Shown here: one piece after another, positions 7,890-14,935 of the stretch
How the letters are laid out: each line of letters begins with the position of its first letter
Numbering within the stretch: the first letter of the stretch is position 1
Origin: Bacteroidales bacterium
Lineage (GTDB): Bacteria > Bacteroidota > Bacteroidia > Bacteroidales > UBA932
Direction of reading: 5' to 3'
Assembly: GCA_023230265.1 (NCBI GenBank)
Contig: JALNXR010000016.1
Location: 1-15,457, forward strand
Length of the DNA stretch: 15,457 nucleotides
Position numbers and translations under genes: made by a program
Notes under the pieces: generated by a model
The model's input: only the letters and a program-made list of their open reading frames with translations
The model's database searches: none
Told to the model about the DNA's origin: nothing

Positions 7890-10739
7890 TTAATTCTTTT
7901 CTTCAATGGCCAGTCCCCAGTCAATACCCTTAAGTGTTGCAGGAACTCCCCGGCTCATCCATACAGGCATAGGAGCGCCTTTGAGATAGTGGTCAAAGAA
8001 TTGAGACAGTCTTATTGACAGGTCTTTGGCATTGATTCTGCTGCTCAGGTTGTGACTCTCCCTGTTGTACTGCAACATCCATGCAGGTTTACCAAGCCGC
8101 TTGAGGGCAGTGAAAAACTCTATACCCTGCTGCCATGGAACAGCCTCATCGTTATCATTGTGCATAATCAGCACAGGTGTCTCAACCTTATCGGCAAAGA
8201 ACAGGGGCGAATTCTCATAATAGAGATCGAATCTGTCCCAAAGAGTACTTCCGATCCGGCTTTGAGTGTCTTCGTACTGGAATTGTCTCACCACTCCTGT
8301 ACCGTACCTGAGTCCTCCGTATGCACTGGTCATATTTGCCACAGCTGCTCCGGCACCGGCTGCTTTCCATTTAAAAACCTGGGGCTGAGTGATCATATAG
8401 GCAACCTGGTATCCACCCCAGCTTTGACCCTGTATTGCAATGTTATCTTTGTCAACCCATGGATTTTCACATAACTTCTTAACGCCGGGAACTATGCAGT
8501 CAAGTGCACTTTTGCCGGGATGTCCGATTTCATAGGCAATGTCCGGTACAAAGACCAGATAACCATTACTTGTAAAGAAAGTTATGTTGATTGTTGAACG
8601 GCTGGGTGCAGGAGCCCTGTAGTAATGGAGCATGTCTGAGACACGTTCATAAAAGTATACAATCATGGGATATTTCCTGGCAGGGTTAAAATCCTCCGGT
8701 TTATGAAGCAGCCCCTCCATGTTCAGACCTGTAGCCGATTTCCATTTTACGAGCTCGTTTGTACCCCAGTTATATTCCTTTTGCTGAGGATTGATATCTG
8801 TGACTTTTGTCTGGGTTTTGAATCCGTCCCTGGTTAACCAGAGGTCGGGTGAGGTTGTAAAGTTATGTTTTACATAGGTCATTACAGATCCCTTTTTTGA
8901 TTTTGTCAGATAAACAAAAGTGCAGGGTTCCTGTATCCACTTGGTCATTGTGGCCTTGCGTTTTTTGAGTTCTTTGTAGTAGTAACCGTTCTCTTTTGTA
9001 ATATTGTCAAAGACAGAGAAGTACATTGTCTCTTTTTCGTCCAGAGGATCCATTTTGACACCTGGTGTGCCCGGAGGGAGCAGCATCTCATTCATACGGA
9101 CTATCCGGAAGGTTTTGTTTTCAGCTCTTCCCACTCCCCCGGTCAGGCATAGTGCAGGCTGAACCCCTTTGGGATCAATTTTCCAGACATCATAACGATC
9201 ATACAGATATATAAACTGATCATTTTTTACCCAACCACCATGGCCGTAAGCAGGGGCCATCTCGGGAGTGTCATGAAGCTCGTCGGTGAGAGAGTAGGGG
9301 ATATCTCCTGAGATATTTACAATCTTTCCGGTTGCCACCTCATAACTGTACCAGTTGCGGTCAACCATATCGAACCATACAAGATAGTTGCCGCCGGGAG
9401 AAGGGAATATGTAACTTAAATAGGCATCCTCCCGTAAAAGCTTACTGATACCGTCCTTGATACTGATAATGTAAAGGTCTCTGTGAGGATCGGCTGACCA
9501 CTGGGTTTCAATTTCATACTTTTTGCCACTTGCAGAGTAAGCCCAGTCAGAAGAAAACTTTGATGGCACATAGACAAGTTCATAGTCTTCATTAGCAAGT
9601 TGAACGAACTCAGGATCCCCATCCAGTTCAACCTTGCATATATAGGTTTTCTTCTGTTCTCTTGCAAGATTTATGAGTTGATAAGGTTGAATATATGGTT
9701 CCTGATAGTGCCAGATATCAAGTTTTGCCGTCTCTGACTCAACAATTGAGGTATCCTTTTCGGGCAGAATTCTGCCAATACCAAAGAACAATCTTTTTCC
9801 CAGAGTGTCAAACTGCAGGGAACGATTCTCGCTTACCCTGAAACCTTTTGGCAGGGAGGAGTGACTGTTGTCAACCACAACCTTTGCTTTTTCAAATCCC
9901 TCTCTGTAAAGCATTATCGACACATCTTTGTTTTTCCCTTTTGCAGTGTCCAGATTTGCATAGAAGACAAGGCTTTTATTATTCCTGCTCACAACCGGCA
10001 GCTTAACACCCTGTTTTTTGACAGTGTTATAAATAGTTGTTAAAGACTTTGTTGCAGGTTGATACAAATATAATCCTGCAGAATAGACCGAGTCTTTCGA
10101 ATTTGGAAACCTCACGAAAAAGAGAGAGTCTCCCCCTTCGCTCAGGCTGTAATCGGTAATATATTTAAGAGTGTCAATAATACCTGAACTAAAATGGTAT
10201 ATCATCAGGTCGGAACCCACTCCGTTCTCCTTTTTTGGTGCAGGCTTTTTGTTTTTGGAAGTGTCAGGTGCAGGGGTAGTTTGAAAAACAAAGAAATTTT
10301 TTGAGTATTTCTCTATTTTAAATCCGGAAGATCCCTCTTTAAGGAAGGGGATTTTTTTCAATTCTTTAGTCCGGATATTATAGATCCCCAAAGTATCCCG
10401 GGGCATCTGTTCCGGTTTTAGTTTCTTAAGTTTTGCATTCCGGGTCTCCTCAAATGTTGCTTTAATCCTCATTACAGCATAATTGCCGTCCCAGGTTACC
10501 TTATATGAGGAGCCTCTTGGGATTTCAAACTGCTCTCCGGTTGAGATGTTGTGAGAGACAAATTTACTATCTCCCTCCTGAGGATTGATCATGAAAAGAG
10601 TGTACTGTGCATCCTCTGTCATAGTAAATGCGCCGATATTTTTCCATCCGTCATATACTGAATGATCAAGAGGTTTCTTTTGTGCAAATGAGGATAATGA
10701 AAAGATTACCAGCAAAATTGTGAATATGGATTTTCTCAT
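7890..10739 (-). CDS. S9 family (prolyl oligopeptidase-type) exported serine peptidase
   Basis: From ATG 10739-10737 this encodes about 949 residues. This start gives a clean type I signal peptide, MRKSIFTILLVIFSLSSFAQ; an in-frame ATG ten codons upstream (10769) would add a hydrophilic extension and is less likely. The N-terminal two thirds (about 25-670) is an S9-type beta-propeller region beginning 'KKPLDHSVYDGW', seen in Bacteroidetes members. The C-terminal alpha/beta-hydrolase domain carries the nucleophile in GQSWGGY (Ser773), the Asp in HNDNDEAVP (Asp864) and the His in YNRESHNL (His896), all in canonical order. S9 peptidases cleave short peptides that can enter the propeller-gated chamber. 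It probably acts in the periplasm on peptides; specificity cannot be read from sequence. It lies 42 nt downstream of the other S9 gene and is probably co-transcribed with it. Confidence 0.92.
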   Translation of the reverse strand: MRKSIFTILLVIFSLSSFAQKKPLDHSVYDGWKNIGAFTMTEDAQYTLFMINPQEGDSKFVSHNISTGEQFEIPRGSSYKVTWDGNYAVMRIKATFEETRNAKLKKLKPEQMPRDTLGIYNIRTKELKKIPFLKEGSSGFKIEKYSKNFFVFQTTPAPDTSKNKKPAPKKENGVGSDLMIYHFSSGIIDTLKYITDYSLSEGGDSLFFVRFPNSKDSVYSAGLYLYQPATKSLTTIYNTVKKQGVKLPVVSRNNKSLVFYANLDTAKGKNKDVSIMLYREGFEKAKVVVDNSHSSLPKGFRVSENRSLQFDTLGKRLFFGIGRILPEKDTSIVESETAKLDIWHYQEPYIQPYQLINLAREQKKTYICKVELDGDPEFVQLANEDYELVYVPSKFSSDWAYSASGKKYEIETQWSADPHRDLYIISIKDGISKLLREDAYLSYIFPSPGGNYLVWFDMVDRNWYSYEVATGKIVNISGDIPYSLTDELHDTPEMAPAYGHGGWVKNDQFIYLYDRYDVWKIDPKGVQPALCLTGGVGRAENKTFRIVRMNEMLLPPGTPGVKMDPLDEKETMYFSVFDNITKENGYYYKELKKRKATMTKWIQEPCTFVYLTKSKKGSVMTYVKHNFTTSPDLWLTRDGFKTQTKVTDINPQQKEYNWGTNELVKWKSATGLNMEGLLHKPEDFNPARKYPMIVYFYERVSDMLHYYRAPAPSRSTINITFFTSNGYLVFVPDIAYEIGHPGKSALDCIVPGVKKLCENPWVDKDNIAIQGQSWGGYQVAYMITQPQVFKWKAAGAGAAVANMTSAYGGLRYGTGVVRQFQYEDTQSRIGSTLWDRFDLYYENSPLFFADKVETPVLIMHNDNDEAVPWQQGIEFFTALKRLGKPAWMLQYNRESHNLSSRINAKDLSIRLSQFFDHYLKGAPMPVWMSRGVPATLKGIDWGLAIEEKN

Positions 10740-10781
10740 TCTAAAATAATTTTCTGATTTAATTAACAACTGAATAAAAAA

Positions 10782-12851
10782 TTAGTTTTTCAACCATTTG
10801 TCAAACCATTCAAAATATATCCTGTTCCAGAGAATATTATTCTGAGGTTTAAGTATCCAGTGGTTTTCGTCCGGGAAGAGAAGCATCTCAGCCGGCACTC
10901 CCAGGGCTTTGGCTGCATTAAAGGCTGCCATCCCCTGATCTACAGGCACTCTGTAGTCCAACTCTCCGTGAGTGATCAATATAGGAGTGTCCCATTTTTT
11001 TACCAGTTTATGGGGGGAGCTTGCATAGTGCCTTTTTGCAACAGGATTGTCGTCCCAGGGTGCTCCACCGTTATCCCAGTGGGGGAACCATAGCTCCTCT
11101 GTCATCATGTACATGTGTTCTTGGTTGAAAATTCCTGCGTGAGAGGCAAATGCGGAGAAGAGGCCATCGTGGATTCCAGCCAGGTAATAGATTGAGTAGC
11201 CACCGTAGCTTGCGCCGGAAGCTCCTACTTTACCTACATATTTTTCCTTTTTCATCTCTTTTACTGATGAGATGTAATCCTGCATATTGAGACCAGGATA
11301 ATCACCTGATATCTGCTCACACCACTCCTGTCCAAAAGCGGTAGTTCCCCTTCTGTTTGGCAGGATCACAATATATCCCTGAGCTGCCATAAGCTGGTAG
11401 TTCCAGCGGTAAGACCAGCCCTGGCTCAGAGTTCCCTGGGGGCCGCCAGTGCAGAAGAGCAGTGCAGGATATACTTTGGTTTCGTCAAATCCCGGAGGAT
11501 AAACTACCCACATATGCATATCCTTGTTATCTACAGTTTTTATCCATCTCTCCTCTATGCGGCCCATATTGAGCTGATCCAAAATGTGTTTATTCTCAAA
11601 GGAGATCTGGGTGAAACTGCTGTCAGCCGGATTGACCGATACAATTTCATTTGGCATTGACATACTTTTATAAGTGGCAATAAGCCTGTCACCGGCTACC
11701 TGAACCCTGTCAAAATCAAACTGACCCCCGGCAACCTTTCTGATAGCCTTGTCAGCTATGTTCACATGGTAGATGCCGGTCAGAGCATTTACACAAGAGG
11801 TGAACCAAAGCCCCGAACAATCAGGGAGCCATGTGATTGATTCAACATTGTACATATAATCAGTTGTAAGCTCGTTCTTTGTTCTGCTCTCCAGGTCCAT
11901 TACAAAGAGTCTCCTTTTGTCAGCTTCATATCCGGCCCTCTCCATACTTATCCATGCAAATTGTTTTCCGTCGGGAGAGAAAAGGGGATCGGTGTCGTAA
12001 CCCAACATCCCTGCAGTTAGGTTCTCTGATTTGCCTGATTCAATGTCATAGAGATAAATATCGGTATTGGTAGAGTAGGCATATTCCCTGCCTGTAACTT
12101 TACGGCTGGCATAGAGAATATATTTTCCGTCAGGGCTCCAGCTGAGCTGCTCTATTCCGCTCAAAGGCAAAGTCGGGCACTCATAGGGTTCTCCCTCCAG
12201 TATATCCTTAACATTGGAGATGGAATTGCCGTTAAAATCAGCCACAAAGGGGTGGGGGATCTCCTCTACAAATGTGTCCCAGTGGCGATACATCAGGTCG
12301 CTGATTATTCTTCCTGTAGCTTTATCGAGATCGGGATAGCGGTCTGCCGGTCTGGTAATTGAGGGAACATTACTTATAATTAGTATTTTATCCCCGGTGG
12401 GGCTAACTTCAAACTCGGAGACAGGCTTGTCAAATCCTGAAACTTTTCTGGCCCCGCTTCCGTCACTCTTCATTACCCATATCTCACCGGAGGTGATGTA
12501 GGCAATTTCATTGCCGGAGTTGATCCAACGGCCGTTTCCCTCTCCTTTGACAGTTGAGGTGATCTGACGGTTGTCAGATCCGTCTGTATTCATTGTAAAA
12601 AGCTCTCTGTTGCTTTTGTTCCTGCCTATGTCTGTATAGGAGACACCGTACAGGATCTTCTTCCCGTCAGGTGATATCCGGGGATCACTCAACCTTCCGA
12701 AATTGTTCATCACTTCCGGAGTCAGTTTTCCATCAGGTATGGTGATGTTGCTCTTGGCAATAGGGACCTCTTTTGATGCTTCAGATGAATTATTACATCC
12801 GGCATTTATCAGGACAGTAGAAATCAACATAGTAATTAAAGTGGTCTTCAT
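10782..12851 (-). CDS. S9 family dipeptidyl-peptidase, DPP5-like lipoprotein
   Basis: This is a 689-residue predicted lipoprotein with a lipobox ending INAGC (Cys19), followed by an Asn/Ser/Glu-rich tether. Residues about 45-420 form a TolB/WD40-like beta-propeller with repeated 'SPDG' turns (59-62, 239-242, 292-295). The catalytic domain (about 435-689) has GASYGGY (Ser548), THGELDYRVP (Asp632) and DENHWIL (His664), a complete S9 triad. Length, the 'CTGGPQG' oxyanion-loop region and the C-terminal 'DENHWILKPQN' segment resemble Porphyromonas dipeptidyl-peptidase 5, which removes dipeptides with a hydrophobic penultimate residue. Exact specificity is inferred. It is the first gene of a two-gene minus-strand operon and diverges from the blaI-like gene across a 211-nt region, so that repressor could affect it. 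I found no convincing promoter on this strand. Confidence 0.92.
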   Translation of the reverse strand: MKTTLITMLISTVLINAGCNNSSEASKEVPIAKSNITIPDGKLTPEVMNNFGRLSDPRISPDGKKILYGVSYTDIGRNKSNRELFTMNTDGSDNRQITSTVKGEGNGRWINSGNEIAYITSGEIWVMKSDGSGARKVSGFDKPVSEFEVSPTGDKILIISNVPSITRPADRYPDLDKATGRIISDLMYRHWDTFVEEIPHPFVADFNGNSISNVKDILEGEPYECPTLPLSGIEQLSWSPDGKYILYASRKVTGREYAYSTNTDIYLYDIESGKSENLTAGMLGYDTDPLFSPDGKQFAWISMERAGYEADKRRLFVMDLESRTKNELTTDYMYNVESITWLPDCSGLWFTSCVNALTGIYHVNIADKAIRKVAGGQFDFDRVQVAGDRLIATYKSMSMPNEIVSVNPADSSFTQISFENKHILDQLNMGRIEERWIKTVDNKDMHMWVVYPPGFDETKVYPALLFCTGGPQGTLSQGWSYRWNYQLMAAQGYIVILPNRRGTTAFGQEWCEQISGDYPGLNMQDYISSVKEMKKEKYVGKVGASGASYGGYSIYYLAGIHDGLFSAFASHAGIFNQEHMYMMTEELWFPHWDNGGAPWDDNPVAKRHYASSPHKLVKKWDTPILITHGELDYRVPVDQGMAAFNAAKALGVPAEMLLFPDENHWILKPQNNILWNRIYFEWFDKWLKN

Positions 12852-12998
12852 ATGAATTTATTTTGTAATTATTGTTCACCGGCAGTGGTTTATTTGTTTG
12901 TTTGATGTGTCGCAACAGCATACTGATGTTAGAAGGACAACATTTTGTAAAAATAGTTTAAATTACACTTACAGGCAACAAAAATTTTTGGTAAATAA

Positions 12999-13014
12999 AA
13001 CTAAAATATTAGTT
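12999..13014. promoter_or_regulatory. BlaI-type operator 1 (inverted repeat)
   Basis: AACTA-AAATAT-TAGTT is a 5-bp perfect inverted repeat with a 6-nt spacer. It resembles the TACTA-N6-TAGTA half-site arrangement bound by BlaI/MecI dimers in Firmicutes. It lies just upstream of, and touches, the proposed -33 element of the gene it precedes, which encodes a BlaI-family protein. The binding assignment is inferred from family and position. Confidence 0.68.
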
Positions 13015-13041
13015 GGATAACTAAAAAATTAGTTATATTTG
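13013..13041 (+). promoter_or_regulatory. Bacteroidetes-type promoter of the blaI-M56 operon
   Basis: TATATTTG at 13034-13041 matches the Bacteroidetes -7 consensus TAnnTTTG exactly. A TTG at 13013-13015, about 18 nt upstream, can serve as a partial -33 element. Transcription would start around 13047-13049, giving a short leader before the ATG at 13063. Both elements overlap the two inverted repeats, which fits autorepression. The rest of the divergent region (12852-12998) is AT-rich; I see no recognisable minus-strand promoter in it. Confidence 0.6.
13018..13035. promoter_or_regulatory. BlaI-type operator 2 (inverted repeat)
   Basis: TAACTA-AAAAAT-TAGTTA is a 6-bp perfect inverted repeat with a 6-nt spacer, the same layout as operator 1. 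The two centres are 20 bp apart (about two helical turns), so two repressor dimers could sit on the same DNA face. The right arm runs into the -7 promoter element, so occupancy should block RNA polymerase. Confidence 0.7.
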
Positions 13042-13062
13042 TAAAAACAAGTAAAAACACAT

Positions 13063-13443
13063 ATGAAAAACAGGAAACATTTAAAAGAACTGACAAAGGC
13101 TGAACTGCAGATTATGCAGATGCTATGGGAAAAAGGCAATGTATTTGTCAACGAACTGGTGGAACAATTTCCTGATCCCAAGCCTGCATACAACACTGTA
13201 TCTACTATAGTCCGTATTCTGGAAAGAAAGGGATTTGTCTCTCATGAAGTTTTCGGCAAATCTCACAGATATTTTTCCACTGTGAGCAGGGAGAGCTATC
13301 TGAACAGTTATATGGGTAATATGCTCTCCTCATTTTTCTCCGGATCTGTTTCAAATCTTGTCTCCTTTATGTCCAAAAAAGAGAAGATCTCTGTTAAGGA
13401 GGCAGACGAAATACTTAAAATCATCAACAACATCAAAAAATGA
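13063..13443 (+). CDS. BlaI/MecI/CopY family transcriptional repressor
   Basis: This 126-residue protein has the family layout. An N-terminal winged helix spans about residues 7-72, with 'LTKAELQIMQMLWEKG', the recognition-helix segment 'PAYNTVSTIVRILERKG', and the wing 'FGKSHRYFST'. A C-terminal helical dimerisation part follows (about 75-126). In the classical system BlaI dimers repress until a partner M56 metalloprotease triggers their cleavage. Two matching inverted repeats lie 28-64 nt upstream of the start, over the promoter. The stop overlaps the start of the M56 gene by 4 nt (ATGA), so the two are translationally coupled. No beta-lactamase gene is nearby, so the regulated function is probably not antibiotic resistance. 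The family call is secure; the regulon is unknown. Confidence 0.93.
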   Translation: MKNRKHLKELTKAELQIMQMLWEKGNVFVNELVEQFPDPKPAYNTVSTIVRILERKGFVSHEVFGKSHRYFSTVSRESYLNSYMGNMLSSFFSGSVSNLVSFMSKKEKISVKEADEILKIINNIKK

Positions 13444-14909
13444 TACAACTGTCCGAATATATTCTCAAATCACTGCTCTGCGGACTGGTATTCTGGAGTT
13501 TATTCAAACTCATAGGAGAGAAGTTACTTACATTTGGTTTTCAAAGAAGATACATTCTCTTTGCTTCGCTTTTCACTCTGATTTTCCCGTTTGTAAGAAT
13601 ACCGTTTATCAGCAGTTTTTTTAGCCGGGGAGAAAATGTTTTCAGTATTGACCTTCCTGCTTTGATCTTTCGTGGAGACGGATCCGGTTTGGAAAATATC
13701 TCTCCTGTGGAGGATCTGATTAGCGGAGATGCCGGATATATTTTACCTCTGTTTATAACGGTTTCGATACTGTATTTATTGTACACACTTCTCCAGCTGG
13801 CGATAATATTTTTCCTGCGTAAAAAGGGTGAAGTTTACTGCCTTGACGGATTGGAAGTTATTGTTAATCCCAGGGTTAGATCCCCATTCTCTTTTTTCAG
13901 ATTTATTTTCCTCAGCCCTGGAATAAGTGACCGGGAGAGAGAGCAGATAATATGCCATGAGTCATCCCATATCAGGAGGGGACACTCTTTGGACATACTT
14001 CTGATCTCTGCAATTAAGATATTCCAGTGGTTCAATCCCTTTATTTTCCTTTTGGGAAAGTCTCTTTCATCGCTGCACGAATACCAGGCAGACAGAGATG
14101 TTCTTGGGAAAGGATACAGATTGGAAGATTACCAATTGCTTATTCTATCACTGCAATTAGGAATATCACCACTGATAGCTAACAGGTTAAACGGTTCATT
14201 AACTATAAAAAGATTATTAAAGATGAAAAAATCAGTAAAAATGAAGAACTCAGTACCGGGAATGATCCTGCTATCTGCCGGTACTCTTATACTCCTCTTT
14301 CTGATATCTGTAACAGGTAACAGCTGCAGAAGAATAATCGAGAAAGAAAAACTAACTCCGGTTACAGAAAAGGCAAAAAAAGCTGACACATCCGCCCCGC
14401 AAACCCAGAGCATTGCCATTGTGGATGAGGATGAGGTGGTCACCTTCACCTTAGTAGAGAAGAAAACTGAAGCAAAAGAGGAGAAAACTGCAGTAAAGGA
14501 AGATAAGGCCGGAGCAATAGATGAGGTGATCCCAATAAAAGAAGATAAGGCGGGAGCAATAGAGGTGAAGACCGCGGCAAAAGAGGAAGAGATTCCCTTT
14601 ATGGTAGTAGACGTAAAGCCAAAATTCATGGGCGGAGATGATGCCAAATTTACAAAATGGGTATATGAAAGACTTCAATATCCTGAAATGGCTAAGGTTA
14701 AAGGGATTCAGGGAAGAATTTTACTGACTTTTATCGTGAGTAAAGACGGAAGTGTTAAAGATGTAAGAGTTGTAAGAGGTGTAGACAAGTCACTGGACGA
14801 AGAGGCATTAAGAGTAGTTTCTGCATCTCCAAAGTGGACACCGGGGATGGAGAAAGGGGAAGCTGTGAATGTAAGATTCCAGTTCCCGATTATATTCCAG
14901 CTGAGATAA
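13440..14909 (+). CDS. M56 (BlaR1-type) membrane metalloprotease fused to a TonB C-terminal domain
   Basis: This 489-residue inner-membrane protein has hydrophobic segments near residues 7-24, 38-60, 99-127, 186-206 and 273-293. Between the third and fourth lies the M56 signature 'SPFSFFRFIFLSPG' and zinc site HESSH (His173, Glu174, His177), with a likely third ligand Glu214 in 'HEYQAD'. After the last membrane segment comes a Lys/Glu-rich, repeat-containing linker (about 300-385), then a TonB C-terminal domain (about 385-489): 'KPKFMGGDDAKFTKWV', 'YPEMAKVKGIQGRILLTFIV', 'SKDGSVKDVRVVRGVDKSLDEEALRVV'. The penicillin-binding sensor of BlaR1 is absent. Such M56-TonB fusions occur in Bacteroidetes. 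The protease part probably inactivates the coupled BlaI-type repressor; the TonB domain may contact outer-membrane receptors. That link between receptor state and repression is inferred. Confidence 0.9.
   Translation: MIQLSEYILKSLLCGLVFWSLFKLIGEKLLTFGFQRRYILFASLFTLIFPFVRIPFISSFFSRGENVFSIDLPALIFRGDGSGLENISPVEDLISGDAGYILPLFITVSILYLLYTLLQLAIIFFLRKKGEVYCLDGLEVIVNPRVRSPFSFFRFIFLSPGISDREREQIICHESSHIRRGHSLDILLISAIKIFQWFNPFIFLLGKSLSSLHEYQADRDVLGKGYRLEDYQLLILSLQLGISPLIANRLNGSLTIKRLLKMKKSVKMKNSVPGMILLSAGTLILLFLISVTGNSCRRIIEKEKLTPVTEKAKKADTSAPQTQSIAIVDEDEVVTFTLVEKKTEAKEEKTAVKEDKAGAIDEVIPIKEDKAGAIEVKTAAKEEEIPFMVVDVKPKFMGGDDAKFTKWVYERLQYPEMAKVKGIQGRILLTFIVSKDGSVKDVRVVRGVDKSLDEEALRVVSASPKWTPGMEKGEAVNVRFQFPIIFQLR
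14499..14562 (+). repeat. Short in-frame repeat in the periplasmic linker
   Basis: GAAGATAAGG-(C/G)-CGGAGCAATAG-type units occur at 14499-14520 and 14541-14562, differing by one base near the middle and offset by 42 nt. They encode a repeated KEDKAGAI (residues 353-360 and 367-374) inside the Lys/Glu-rich linker between the last membrane segment and the TonB domain. The unit is a whole number of codons, so the linker could change length without frameshift. Confidence 0.75.
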
Positions 14910-14925
14910 AATCTAAAGTTATCTC
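14903..14925. terminator. Weak convergent hairpin, possible bidirectional terminator
   Basis: GAGATAA (14903-14909, including the M56 stop codon) pairs with TTATCTC (14919-14925) across a 9-nt loop, in a 26-nt gap between convergent genes. The following plus-strand sequence (TCTTATATTTTC) is moderately T-rich. The stem is short and AT-rich, so termination strength is doubtful. Confidence 0.35.
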
Positions 14926-14935
14926 TCTTATATTT

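Noticed and set aside
8052..8474. Plus-strand open frame of 140 codons inside the S9 peptidase gene
   Set aside because: It covers the antisense of the catalytic-domain region of an intact gene and shows no recognisable domain.
10740..10769. Ten-codon N-terminal extension of the large S9 peptidase
   Set aside because: The internal ATG at 10739 gives a standard signal peptide directly, whereas the upstream ATG would put hydrophilic residues before it.
12979..12990. 12-bp palindrome CAAAAATTTTTG in the divergent region as a promoter or operator
   Set aside because: It is a simple A/T run; it partly resembles a -7 element in both directions, but with mismatches and no paired -33 element at proper spacing.
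14129..14647. Minus-strand open frame of 172 codons opposite the M56-TonB gene
   Set aside because: It is the antisense of a well-supported gene, its Ser/Phe/Ala-rich repeats mirror the Lys/Glu linker codons, and there is no domain or start context.
13063..14909. Beta-lactam resistance regulator interpretation of the BlaI plus M56 pair
   Set aside because: The M56 protein lacks the penicillin-binding sensor domain, and no beta-lactamase or mecA-like gene is in the window.
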